Part shown: positions 7,253 to 16,113 of the stretch, one piece after another
Numbering within the stretch: position 1 is the stretch's first letter
Layout: the number at the start of each line of letters is the position of its first letter
NCBI GenBank assembly: GCA_945928575.1
Contig: CAMENP010000009.1
Span: forward strand, 1-64,000
Origin: an uncultured Butyrivibrio sp.
GTDB taxonomy: Bacteria; Bacillota; Clostridia; Lachnospirales; Lachnospiraceae
Direction of reading: 5' to 3'
DNA: 64,000 nt
Program-made: the position numbers and the translations under genes
The notes under the pieces: model-generated
Seen by the model: the letters and a program-made list of their open reading frames with translations, nothing else
Told to the model about the DNA's origin: nothing
The model's database searches: none

Positions 7253-8149
7253 ATGAATCTGGATTATGTACGTTATTTTGTCAAACTTGCGGAGGTAAAA
7301 CATTACACAAGAGCGGCGGAGGAATTATGTATTTCACAGCCGAGCTTAAGCCATGCGATGCGCCAGCTTGAAGGCGAACTGGGCGTGGAATTGTTTGAAA
7401 AAAGAGGACATAATACAGCACTGACGGAGTCGGGAGAAGAATTTCTGACATATTGCAGGCGGACTCTGGACACGCTTGATGAAGGCGTTGCGCAGATGGC
7501 AAGGACCGCAAGAGGCGAAGGACTTGTGAGACTTGGATTTCTGAGGGTCGCCGGCGTGGATTTCATACCGGAGCTTGCAAGAAAATTCAAGGATGAGTAT
7601 GAAGGCTGCAATGTGGATTTTGAGTTTCACGGTAACAGAACAGGGGAACTGCTTAAGGGATTGGCGGAACGGAAACATGATATAATTTTTTGCTCAGAAC
7701 CGGTCGGATATGGTAATATTAAAGCGGTTCCGGTGGCCGCGAGGAATCTGGTGCTTGTTGTGCCGGCAGGGCATGAGCTGGCCGTGCGGGAGAAAATCAG
7801 AATAGAAGAAATAGCGGATTATCCGCAGATATATTTTGCTAAAGGGTCGGGACTGCGTGAAGCGGTGGACGAGATGTATGAGGCAGCGGGCAGGACACCC
7901 AATATAGTATATGAGACGGAAGAGGACCAGGTGATGGCGGGACTTGCGGCAAGAAATTTTGGCGTGGCGATAGTTCCGTATATTGATGTCCTGAGGCGGC
8001 TGGATGTTAAAGTCATAGAAATTGATGCGGCCAAGAGCAGACGCGATATTTATATGGTAACGGAAGAAGGCAGGACACTTAAACCGGCGGCACAGAATTT
8101 TTATGATTTTGTGTTAAAACAATGTGCCGGAAAGAAAATAATTATATAA
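7253..8149 (+). CDS. LysR-family transcriptional regulator
   Basis: 298 residues from ATG 7253, behind GAGAGGA; an upstream in-frame ATG at 7235 is less well placed. The N-terminal winged helix-turn-helix is clear (YFVKLAEVKHYTRAAEEL, SQPSLSHAMRQLE, FEKRGH). The C-terminal two thirds form the periplasmic-binding-like effector domain with the usual LVLVVPAGHEL segment. It lies between the YczE-like gene and a nucleoside hydrolase and may control either. The inducer cannot be read from sequence. Confidence 0.9.
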   Translation: MNLDYVRYFVKLAEVKHYTRAAEELCISQPSLSHAMRQLEGELGVELFEKRGHNTALTESGEEFLTYCRRTLDTLDEGVAQMARTARGEGLVRLGFLRVAGVDFIPELARKFKDEYEGCNVDFEFHGNRTGELLKGLAERKHDIIFCSEPVGYGNIKAVPVAARNLVLVVPAGHELAVREKIRIEEIADYPQIYFAKGSGLREAVDEMYEAAGRTPNIVYETEEDQVMAGLAARNFGVAIVPYIDVLRRLDVKVIEIDAAKSRRDIYMVTEEGRTLKPAAQNFYDFVLKQCAGKKIII

Positions 8150-8168
8150 TACACAGGAGGGCGCGGGT

Positions 8169-9059
8169 ATGGCGGATAAATTATTGTATACAGTTCAGGA
8201 TTACCGCAAGAAAAGAGTGATAATCGACACCGATGCGGCGTGCGAAGCGGATGATCCGTTTGCGATTGCACACGCACTGATGAGCAGGATGCTGGATGTC
8301 AGGGCGATTTGTGCGGAACATTTTGTGGAAGAAGGCAGCATGGAACGAAGCTATGACATGATAGAACGAGTGACGAAAGCCATGCACATTGAAGTGCCGG
8401 TATTACACGGCGAGCGCGGAAGCCTTGCGAAATATGAGAATGATGAGCCGTCCGAAGCGGTCAGATTTATAATAGAGGAAGCGGAGAAAGAAAGCGGCAA
8501 TCCGCTGTATGTGCTCTGCATAGGCGCAACGACCAACGTGGCCAAGGCGCTTATAATACGCCCCCAGATAGCGCAGAAAATGACTATCGTAACCATCGGC
8601 GGCAATCCGCACGGCTGCGAGAATCCGGGCTGGGAATTTAATTTCGGTAACGATGTCAAAGCCGCGAATACCATTCTGCACTGCGGAGGGGAAGTTTGGC
8701 AGATACCTAACAACGTGTACGGAACGATGCATATAGGTTTTGCGGAGATTCAGAAAAAAATATATCCGTACGGCGAGATAGGAAAACTCCTTTACGAGAA
8801 TATGATCGAATTTTATTCATCGGAAAATGCATCATGGTCGGCCGGCGAAAGCTGGTCGCTCGGAGATTCACCGGCGGTCGGGGTTACGCTTGAACCGAAC
8901 TGCGGCGGCTCCGTCAGGTGTGTTGCACCGTGGGTCAACGAGGACACATCCTACACATACGCCGAAGAAGGCCCGACGATAAAAGTTTACACATCGATAA
9001 ATTCAAGATTTATTATCGAAGATTTCATATGTAAGCTGCAGATTTTATATTCCGTATAA
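8169..9059 (+). CDS. Inosine/uridine-preferring nucleoside hydrolase family protein
   Basis: 296 residues, with AGGAGG 8 bases before ATG 8169. The calcium-binding aspartate cluster is seen near the N-terminus as IDTDAACEADDPFA, the DTDxxxxxDD form, and a GATTNVAKAL segment follows. The family hydrolyses the N-glycosidic bond of nucleosides in salvage. The body departs from classical IunH enzymes, so the substrate is uncertain. Its last 15 bases overlap the 3' end of the convergent chromate-transporter gene. Confidence 0.8.
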   Translation: MADKLLYTVQDYRKKRVIIDTDAACEADDPFAIAHALMSRMLDVRAICAEHFVEEGSMERSYDMIERVTKAMHIEVPVLHGERGSLAKYENDEPSEAVRFIIEEAEKESGNPLYVLCIGATTNVAKALIIRPQIAQKMTIVTIGGNPHGCENPGWEFNFGNDVKAANTILHCGGEVWQIPNNVYGTMHIGFAEIQKKIYPYGEIGKLLYENMIEFYSSENASWSAGESWSLGDSPAVGVTLEPNCGGSVRCVAPWVNEDTSYTYAEEGPTIKVYTSINSRFIIEDFICKLQILYSV

Positions 9060-9617
9060 GATTATGCCGAGCGCGGCACTTATCACGATCATGACGATCG
9101 GCGAAAGCTTCTTGTGAAAACGCAGCTTTAATAAGAGATTCAGATCGGCGAGCAGTGCCAGGATCACGAAAGCACGCCAGTCGATTGAAACCGAACCGCC
9201 GATATTTTCAAAACCGATAAAATAGGACAGAAACATTGTAACTGCCGTACCGATGATCAACGCTGTTATGCACGGGCGCACGCCGGAAAGAAAGGCGCGC
9301 ACACCGGCGAACTTTAACAGGTTGTTTATAAGTGCGGCAATTATTATTATCACGATAAAAGACGGAAGAACCACGCCGGCGGTGGCGGCAAGCGCACCGC
9401 CTATGCCGCCCTGCGATGAACCGATGAAGGTTGCCATGTTGACGGCGAGCGGGCCGGGAGTGGACTCGGATACGGCTATGAAGCTTAAGAATTCACTTTC
9501 GCTGAGCCAGCCGTAGGATATGACTTTTTCGTGGATGAGCGAGATCATTCCGTAGCCGCCGCCGAAGGATACCGCACCGATTTCCAGAAATGTGAGAAAG
9601 AGTTTAAGATAAAGCAT
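9045..9617 (-). CDS. Chromate transporter, second half-size subunit
   Basis: 190 residues from ATG 9617 (AAGGGGGA upstream). The ChrA half-domain signature is seen: FGGGYGMISLI, then SESTPGPLAVNMATFIG, followed by four to five hydrophobic spans. Bacteria with half-size ChrA proteins usually need two, encoded in tandem and inserted in opposite topology. It overlaps the end of its partner by 14 bases, so translation is coupled. Substrate may be chromate or another oxyanion. Confidence 0.85.
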   Translation of the reverse strand: MLYLKLFLTFLEIGAVSFGGGYGMISLIHEKVISYGWLSESEFLSFIAVSESTPGPLAVNMATFIGSSQGGIGGALAATAGVVLPSFIVIIIIAALINNLLKFAGVRAFLSGVRPCITALIIGTAVTMFLSYFIGFENIGGSVSIDWRAFVILALLADLNLLLKLRFHKKLSPIVMIVISAALGIILYGI

Positions 9618-10188
9618 CGTCAGAATCCCCCTTTCCCATGATCCGGCGGACGACGTAGAAGCCGATTCCCGCAGCACCGCTTATCAATATAAAAAATATC
9701 GAAGAAAAATTCACCGAAAAAACAGTAAACACTATATTTAATATGATAACAAGAATTAAGATGATGTATGCAAATACATCTTTTTTTAATGTTTTTAACA
9801 TGCCGATTCCCACTGATGCGATCAGGTAAACGACGCATACCTGGATTCCGCGGAATGCGTAAGCGACATAACGGAACTCAAGGAAACGGTCAAAAAATAA
9901 AGATATAATATATATTATTATAAACGATGGGATGCATACAGCCAGAGTCGATACGACTGCACCGGCAATTCCGGCAATCCTGTAACCTATGTAAGTTGCG
10001 CTGTTGGTCGCAATGGGGCCGGGAGTGGATTCGGCGATGGCTGTCATATCGAGAAATTCGTCGCGGTCGAGCCAGCCTTTTTTATCGATAAATTCATGCT
10101 CAAGCAGTGCAATCATGGCATATCCGCCGCCGAATGTGAAAGCACCTATCTTGAGAAATGTCAGAAATAAGTTCAGTATTTTTTTCAT
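9604..10188 (-). CDS. Chromate transporter, first half-size subunit
   Basis: 194 residues from ATG 10188, with GAGGTGA 8 bases upstream; a frame extension to 10239 has no ribosome site. It shows the same core as its neighbour: FGGGYAMIALLEHEFI, then AESTPGPIATNSATYIGY, and hydrophobic spans. It is the promoter-proximal gene of the pair and is divergent from the SGNH gene across 10189-10363. Confidence 0.85.
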   Translation of the reverse strand: MKKILNLFLTFLKIGAFTFGGGYAMIALLEHEFIDKKGWLDRDEFLDMTAIAESTPGPIATNSATYIGYRIAGIAGAVVSTLAVCIPSFIIIYIISLFFDRFLEFRYVAYAFRGIQVCVVYLIASVGIGMLKTLKKDVFAYIILILVIILNIVFTVFSVNFSSIFFILISGAAGIGFYVVRRIMGKGDSDDALS

Positions 10189-10363
10189 AATATCTGTCAC
10201 CTCAATTCGGATTATATACGCAACGGAGGGATGCCGCAATAAAATGTTACGGAATTGTTAAATTTGCGTTAATGGTATTGAAGAAAGCCAAAATTATGAT
10301 ACAATAAGCAAAGATACTAATCTACTTACAGCTTTTAATTTTATGACGGAGGATTGGGTTAAT

Positions 10364-11374
10364 ATGAATACAACCAAGAGACGACTTAAACAGGTTGTCT
10401 GTATTATTTTGTTCTGGGTGATTTTTGCCGGGATTTTTCTGGCGTATTCTCAGGGCGTATTTAAATATTGCAGCACTAACGTATCAAAGGTGCATGGAAG
10501 CTATAACAGAAGTTGGATTACTTCGAAGGAAGTGCATGAAGGCGGTCTTGATGTCGTTATGTTGGGCGACAGCGAGTGCTATTCCGCGATTTCGCCGATG
10601 CAGCTGTGGAATGAATATGGTGTGACATCGTATAATTATTCGCAGTCCGGACAGAAGATTCAGGAGACGTATTTTATGCTGCGTAATATATTTGACAATT
10701 CACAGCCTAAGGTGATTTTCCTTGAGACGAATCTGCTGTTCAGAAAGCAGACCAGACTTAATCTGGTACAGTCATCCCTTGATGAACTAGCATCGTATGT
10801 GATACCTGGCGGTGGCGTGAGACTTCATGATACCTGGAAAGTCATGTGCGGACAGGCACCTCAGAAGACACCGGAATATAAGGGATTTTACCTTAACAAT
10901 AAGGTTAAGGCGTCCAAATATCTTGATTATATGGACAAGAACAAGAAGCGTAAGGCACATATTAACAGATCGGTTGAATGGTACACTGACCGGATAATGG
11001 AACTTTGCAAAGAGAACGGGGCAGAACTGGTTCTTATAAGCACCCCATCTACCAGGAACTGGAATTATACCAGACATGAGCAGACAGAGAAATTTGCCAC
11101 GGACAAGGGACTTACATACATTGATCTTAATACAGTCGATAAGAATGAACTTAATATTGACTGGAATACCGACACCAAGGATGGTGGAGATCATCTTAAT
11201 GTGTCCGGTGCGCAGAGAGTGACTGAATGGTTCGGCGGATATATAAGTAAGAATTATGATTTTGCCGATAAGAGACAGGATGCGGATTACTCGGAGTGGA
11301 ACAGACTGTATGATGAATATAATGGTAAAATAACACCAATGATTAACAAAATAAGGTCGGCCGGAAAGAAATAG
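10364..11374 (+). CDS. Membrane-anchored SGNH/DltD-like protein
   Basis: 336 residues from ATG 10364 (GGAGG 11 bases upstream). One N-terminal membrane span is followed by an extracytoplasmic domain with VMLGDSECYSAISP, matching the catalytic GDS block, and GGDHLNVSGA near residue 290, matching the DxxH block of SGNH hydrolases. Such proteins transfer or remove acyl groups on wall polymers or exopolysaccharides. A large membrane protein follows after 10 bases, probably in the same operon. Substrate unknown. Confidence 0.65.
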   Translation: MNTTKRRLKQVVCIILFWVIFAGIFLAYSQGVFKYCSTNVSKVHGSYNRSWITSKEVHEGGLDVVMLGDSECYSAISPMQLWNEYGVTSYNYSQSGQKIQETYFMLRNIFDNSQPKVIFLETNLLFRKQTRLNLVQSSLDELASYVIPGGGVRLHDTWKVMCGQAPQKTPEYKGFYLNNKVKASKYLDYMDKNKKRKAHINRSVEWYTDRIMELCKENGAELVLISTPSTRNWNYTRHEQTEKFATDKGLTYIDLNTVDKNELNIDWNTDTKDGGDHLNVSGAQRVTEWFGGYISKNYDFADKRQDADYSEWNRLYDEYNGKITPMINKIRSAGKK

Positions 11375-11384
11375 GAGAATTTTT

Positions 11385-13505
11385 ATGAACATAATTTTAT
11401 ATGTAATCATTAGTGTGATCACGTTGGGCGCGGCGGTGGCGGCATTCATATTTACCGGAAAGATTAAGAATAACAAGGCAGCTATAAAGGCTGCCTGTTT
11501 TGGTATACGCACATTTATGATATGTGTCGTTCTGGAAGTTATGCTTTTTAATCTGAACGCGGTACATCTGGCGGGAGGCAGTTATAAAGAACATGAACTT
11601 GAGCTTAACGGTGCATTGACAAAGAGCAATAAGGACAGTGTTACATATGAATTTAATGACGTAAATGAACCTGTCGGAACGATTGACTTTGACGTTGTGT
11701 CGCAAAGCGGCGGAAAGGTTAATGTGACAATAGATATGGCAGATGATACCAATGCAGCATACAGGCTTGGTATCGCAAAGGCGGAGATCCTTTCGGGCCA
11801 CAAAAGAACACGGACGATACCTTGCAATTTCTCGGGTAATGTCCACAAATTAAGAATTACTGTTTCAACGGACGATAAGGCGGAACTTGCAGTCAGGGCG
11901 ATCACAGTCAACAAACCGATTACATTCCGTTTTTCGATTGTGCGCGTCGGTATAATATGGCTTGTGGCAATGGCTGTCTATTTTATGACGAAGCCGGGAC
12001 TGTATGCCGGGGATTATGCTGACGGCAAAATACTTGTGAAGCGCAGTGCGTATATTTTAACTTTTTTTCTGATCGGAATTGCCCTCTGGATGACGAATTC
12101 CTGCAGGTATGCCAATCCCGGGCATAATTTCTGGAGCGATTTCTGTTGTGAAAACGGTAATCAGATAACACAAGAGCTTGTGGATGCGTTTGAGAATGGG
12201 CATGTTTACCTTGACAGTGAGGTTAATGAGAAACTTACCGAACTTGACAATCCGTATGACTGGAGTCAGCGTACCAAGGAAATCGGAAGTTATCCGTGGG
12301 ATCATCTTTTATATGAAGGAAAATATTATTCGTACTACGGCATAGCGCCGTTACTGCTTTTTATACCGTATCACCTCGCAACGGGATTTTATTTCCCGAG
12401 CGTCTGGGCTATATGGCTGTTTGGCTGTGTGGGAATTTATTTTCTCACCAGAACGTATCTGTGCATTGCGGACAAATACTGGGGACGGGTACGCTCATCT
12501 CTGGTGATGATGGGACTTTTTATGATGCAGCTTGTGAGCGGAATATGGTTTACGTTTAACAAGGCTAATTTCTACGAGATAGCTCAGAACGGGGGATTTG
12601 CGTGTGTAACCGCAGGCACATATTTTCTTATAAGTTCCAATGTGATCGGAGAAGGAAGCATAAAGCGCAGCAGGCTTGTGTGGGCAGCCGTTTTCTTAAG
12701 CCTTGCTGTTTTATGCCGGCCGACACTTGCCGTGTACTGTATTGCGGCACTTTTCTTTATAGGGACGGGATTTGCCAAACTCAGAAAAAGCGGTGATAAG
12801 AGATATGTATCATACTGGATATGTTCCTTGTTGCCTTTTGCGGTAATCGGCGGAGTGCAGATGTTGTATAATTATGCCAGATTCGGTTCATTCTTCGATT
12901 TTGGAATACAATATTCACTGACAATAAATGATTTTACAAAGTCACAGTACCATACGCATTTTGTAGGAATCGGATTGTGGAATTATCTTTTTGCATTCCC
13001 GTCATTCAGCCAGAATTATCCGTTCTTTATACCGTCATCGGTGGACACATTCAATCCGAACGGATACTATTTCGTGGCAACACATAATGCTGTCGGGCTT
13101 GTGTGGAAAGCGCTGCCTCTGGCTGCATATGCCTGGTCGCTTAAAGCGTATAGAAAAGCATTGCCGGGCAGAAGACGCATCAATACGGTACTTATCGGCA
13201 TAACGTGTGTTATTGCGCCGCTTGTGATAATCTGTTCAATATGGGAGAGCGGATACGGTGCAAGATACTGCGTTGATTTTGCGTGGGAAATGCTGATGGG
13301 CGCACTTATAATATCGTTTATTATATGGCAGAATGCATCCGCCAACACGAAAAAACACCTTAATTCGGTTATGGCAGCGGCGTGTATCCTCTGCCTGGTG
13401 CTTACTTTTTCGCAGACTGTAAGCTGGATGCTTGACGGAGATTTATCCGTCGAGTGGAGAATGTCAATGTTAAATTTTGGCAGGATGTTTGAATTCTGGC
13501 GGTAA
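11385..13505 (+). CDS. Large polytopic membrane protein, possible GT-C glycosyltransferase
   Basis: 706 residues. Two N-terminal spans are separated from the rest by a soluble beta-rich insert (about residues 60-190), followed by some eight to ten further spans. The loop WDHLLYEGKYYSYYGIAPLL and preceding acidic residues resemble lipid-sugar-dependent GT-C enzymes of Firmicutes. No catalytic motif can be assigned with certainty. Its place behind an SGNH protein suggests cell-surface glycan building or decoration. Confidence 0.5.
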   Translation: MNIILYVIISVITLGAAVAAFIFTGKIKNNKAAIKAACFGIRTFMICVVLEVMLFNLNAVHLAGGSYKEHELELNGALTKSNKDSVTYEFNDVNEPVGTIDFDVVSQSGGKVNVTIDMADDTNAAYRLGIAKAEILSGHKRTRTIPCNFSGNVHKLRITVSTDDKAELAVRAITVNKPITFRFSIVRVGIIWLVAMAVYFMTKPGLYAGDYADGKILVKRSAYILTFFLIGIALWMTNSCRYANPGHNFWSDFCCENGNQITQELVDAFENGHVYLDSEVNEKLTELDNPYDWSQRTKEIGSYPWDHLLYEGKYYSYYGIAPLLLFIPYHLATGFYFPSVWAIWLFGCVGIYFLTRTYLCIADKYWGRVRSSLVMMGLFMMQLVSGIWFTFNKANFYEIAQNGGFACVTAGTYFLISSNVIGEGSIKRSRLVWAAVFLSLAVLCRPTLAVYCIAALFFIGTGFAKLRKSGDKRYVSYWICSLLPFAVIGGVQMLYNYARFGSFFDFGIQYSLTINDFTKSQYHTHFVGIGLWNYLFAFPSFSQNYPFFIPSSVDTFNPNGYYFVATHNAVGLVWKALPLAAYAWSLKAYRKALPGRRRINTVLIGITCVIAPLVIICSIWESGYGARYCVDFAWEMLMGALIISFIIWQNASANTKKHLNSVMAAACILCLVLTFSQTVSWMLDGDLSVEWRMSMLNFGRMFEFWR

Positions 13506-13550
13506 ATGATTAATTATTAATATAAAACATCTATAAAAAGGTAGCATTTT

Positions 13551-13584
13551 AACGGTTGCCAACCGTTACTCAATGTTATATGAT
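13551..13584 (+). promoter_or_regulatory. Promoter with LacI-type palindromic operator for the GH94 gene
   Basis: AACGGTT-GCC-AACCGTT (13551-13567) is a perfect inverted repeat. The -35 TTGCCA (13556-13561) lies inside it and, 17 bases on, comes -10 TATGAT (13579-13584). A repressor bound here would cover the -35, fitting sugar-responsive control. Its regulator is not in the window. Confidence 0.55.
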
Positions 13585-13605
13585 ACAAACGTAGGTTTTC
13601 TACCC

Positions 13606-13623
13606 ATGTCCGGATGCGGACAT
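13606..13623 (+). promoter_or_regulatory. Leader inverted repeat before the GH94 gene
   Basis: ATGTCCG-GATG-CGGACAT forms a 7-bp stem in the 5' leader, 30 bases before the start codon. It may be a second operator or an mRNA-stabilising hairpin. Confidence 0.35.
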
Positions 13624-13653
13624 GCATTATAATTATTAAGGAGATTTCTATCA

Positions 13654-16062
13654 ATGCAGTACGGACATTTTGATCTCGAACACAAAGAATATGTAATTAC
13701 AAGACCGGATACACCGGCACCTTGGGCGAACTATCTCGGATCACCTGAGTACGGTGCAATCGTTTCCAATAACGGCGGTGGATACAGCTTCGTTAAGAGC
13801 GGTGCTAACGGTCGTATAGCAAGATACCGTTTCAATTCCAATATCGGTCTTCCGGGAAGATATGTATATTTAAGGGATAATGATACTAATGACTACTGGT
13901 CAGCTACATGGCAGCCGGTAGGTAAGCCTCTTGATCAGTATAAGACAGAGTGCCATCACGGAACCGCTTATACTACAATGAAGACAGATTATTCAGACAT
14001 TCATTCGGAGCTTACATATTATGTTCCGCTTGACAAGACATACGAAGTATGGCGCACCAAGGTAACCAATAATTCGGATAAGCCGCGTAATCTTTCTGTA
14101 TATGGTTTTATCGAGTTTACCAATGATAATAACTATGAGCAGGATCAGGTTAACCTTCAGTATACACTTTTCATTACAAGAACATCTTTTGAAGGCAATA
14201 AGATTGTTCAGCACATTAATGAGAACAGTGGTAAGGATGCGACAGGTTCCAACCACAGAGAGAGATTTTTCGGACTTGTCGGAGCTGATGTAAGTGCTTA
14301 TAACGGTAACCTTGACAGCTTCATCGGACCATACAGGGATTATGGCAACCCAATCGCTGTTGAGAGCGGCAGATGTAATAATGAGCTTAACTATAACTCT
14401 AATGCATGTGGTGCACTTCAGTCGGATGTGACGATCGCTCCGGGCGAGACTAAGGAATTTATCTATGTTCTCGGACAGAAGGATCCGGCCGCTGCAGACA
14501 AGATTCTTGATACATATAAGAATGCCGGTCAGGTTGATAAGGAACTTAAAGAGCTTATCGATTACTGGCACGGACAGCTCAACAATTTCCAGATTGAGAC
14601 ACCTTCATGGGAATTCAACAATATGGTTAACGTATGGAATGCATATCAGTGTTTCATAACATTTATCTGGTCAAGAGCTGCTTCTTTTATTTACTGCGGT
14701 CTCAGAAACGGATACGGATACAGAGATACCGTTCAGGATATCCAGGGTATTATCCATATTAATCCGGAACTTGCAGCAGATAAGATCCGTTTCATGCTTT
14801 CGGCACAGGTTGACAATGGCGGCGGACTTCCGCTTGTTAAATTCGATCATAACGCAGGCCATGAGACATGCCCTGATGAGAATGATGAGAATTCACTTTA
14901 TGCTAAGCAGACAGGACATCCGTCATACCGTGCGGACGATGCACTCTGGCTCTTCCCGACAATCGTTAAGTATATCGGTGAGAGCGGTAATAAAGCATTC
15001 CTTGACGAAGTTATTGTATATGCTAACGGCGGAGAGGACAGCGTTTACAACCACCTTAAGAATGCAATCCGCTTCTCAATGGAGAGACTCGGTGCTCATA
15101 AGATGCCGGCCGGACTTCACGCAGACTGGAATGACTGCTTAAGGCTCGGCAAGAAGGGTGAATCAACATTCGTAGCATTCCAGCTTTACTATGCTATGAG
15201 CGTTATCAGAGGATATGCTGAGGAAAGAAAAGATACAGAATATGTTGAATATATCAATAAGGTTCAGGCTGAACTCGGAAAGAGCCTTTCAGACTGCTGG
15301 GATGAGGACAGATTCATCCGTGGCATCAGAGAGAACGGCGAGGTTGTAGGAGCTAAGCATGATCCTGAAGCCAATATGTGGCTTAACCCACAGTCGTGGT
15401 CGGTTATTTCAGGTTTTGCTTCCAAGGAGCAGGCCGAGACAGCAATGAATTCGGTTCATGAGATCCTTAATACACCTTACGGTGTTAAACTTATGGAGCC
15501 GCCATATGTTGATCATTATTTTGACGGAGCACTTATGCACATATTTAACCCGGATACCAAGGAAAACGGCGGTATCTTCTCTCAGACACAGGGCTGGGCA
15601 ATCCTTGCCGAAGCTTTGATGGGACACGGTGACAGAGCATTTGAGTACTTCCTTGAGTCATCACCGGCCAATATGAACGATAAGGCTGAAATAAGAGTTC
15701 TTGAGCCATATGTTCACGGACAGTTTACAGAGGCAACACGTTCACCTTATGCAGGCCGTTCACATGTACATTGGCTTACAGGAACAGGCTCAACGGTTAT
15801 GGTTGGATGCGTTGAAGGTATCTGCGGTATGAGACCTAATGCAGACGGTCTCGTAATTAATCCGGCAATCCCGGCTGCTTGGGACGGATTCAAGATTGAG
15901 AAGAATTTCAGAGGAAAACATCTTTCAATCGATATCCAGAACCCGAACCACGTACAGAGCGGCGTTAAGAGCGTAACTGTTAACGGTGAAGCTGTTGAAG
16001 GCAACTTTGTATGCGAATGTAAGATGACAGAGCAGACCAAGATTGTTGTTGTACTTGGCTAA
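13654..16062 (+). CDS. GH94 beta-glycoside phosphorylase (cellobiose phosphorylase-like)
   Basis: 802 residues, the normal length for GH94. The N-terminus resembles cellobiose phosphorylases (EYVITRPDTPAPWANYLG), a GYRDTVQDIQGI segment binds near the active site, and the catalytic aspartate lies in GLHADWNDCLRLG (D491 or D494). These cytosolic enzymes split a disaccharide with phosphate into a sugar-1-phosphate and a free sugar, saving ATP. YRDTVQDIQG differs from FRDSNQDLLG of clostridial cellobiose phosphorylase, so another disaccharide is possible. Expression is probably governed by the palindromic operator at 13551; it is monocistronic, ending in a strong terminator. Codon use (AAG, CTT, GGT) suggests high expression. 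Confidence 0.85.
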   Translation: MQYGHFDLEHKEYVITRPDTPAPWANYLGSPEYGAIVSNNGGGYSFVKSGANGRIARYRFNSNIGLPGRYVYLRDNDTNDYWSATWQPVGKPLDQYKTECHHGTAYTTMKTDYSDIHSELTYYVPLDKTYEVWRTKVTNNSDKPRNLSVYGFIEFTNDNNYEQDQVNLQYTLFITRTSFEGNKIVQHINENSGKDATGSNHRERFFGLVGADVSAYNGNLDSFIGPYRDYGNPIAVESGRCNNELNYNSNACGALQSDVTIAPGETKEFIYVLGQKDPAAADKILDTYKNAGQVDKELKELIDYWHGQLNNFQIETPSWEFNNMVNVWNAYQCFITFIWSRAASFIYCGLRNGYGYRDTVQDIQGIIHINPELAADKIRFMLSAQVDNGGGLPLVKFDHNAGHETCPDENDENSLYAKQTGHPSYRADDALWLFPTIVKYIGESGNKAFLDEVIVYANGGEDSVYNHLKNAIRFSMERLGAHKMPAGLHADWNDCLRLGKKGESTFVAFQLYYAMSVIRGYAEERKDTEYVEYINKVQAELGKSLSDCWDEDRFIRGIRENGEVVGAKHDPEANMWLNPQSWSVISGFASKEQAETAMNSVHEILNTPYGVKLMEPPYVDHYFDGALMHIFNPDTKENGGIFSQTQGWAILAEALMGHGDRAFEYFLESSPANMNDKAEIRVLEPYVHGQFTEATRSPYAGRSHVHWLTGTGSTVMVGCVEGICGMRPNADGLVINPAIPAAWDGFKIEKNFRGKHLSIDIQNPNHVQSGVKSVTVNGEAVEGNFVCECKMTEQTKIVVVLG

Positions 16063-16075
16063 TTTAAGATTATTG

Positions 16076-16108
16076 ATCCGCCCGGAGATACTGCCGGGCG
16101 GATATTTT
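16076..16108 (+). terminator. Strong terminator after GH94 gene
   Basis: ATCCGCCCGG (16076-16085) and CCGGGCGGAT (16094-16103) form a perfect 10-bp stem followed by ATTTTT. It ends only a few bases before the next start codon. Confidence 0.85.
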
Positions 16109-16113
16109 TAGTT

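Noticed and set aside
13993-14571. 192-codon minus-strand frame
   Set aside because: Fully opposite the GH94 gene; no start signal and no recognisable domain.
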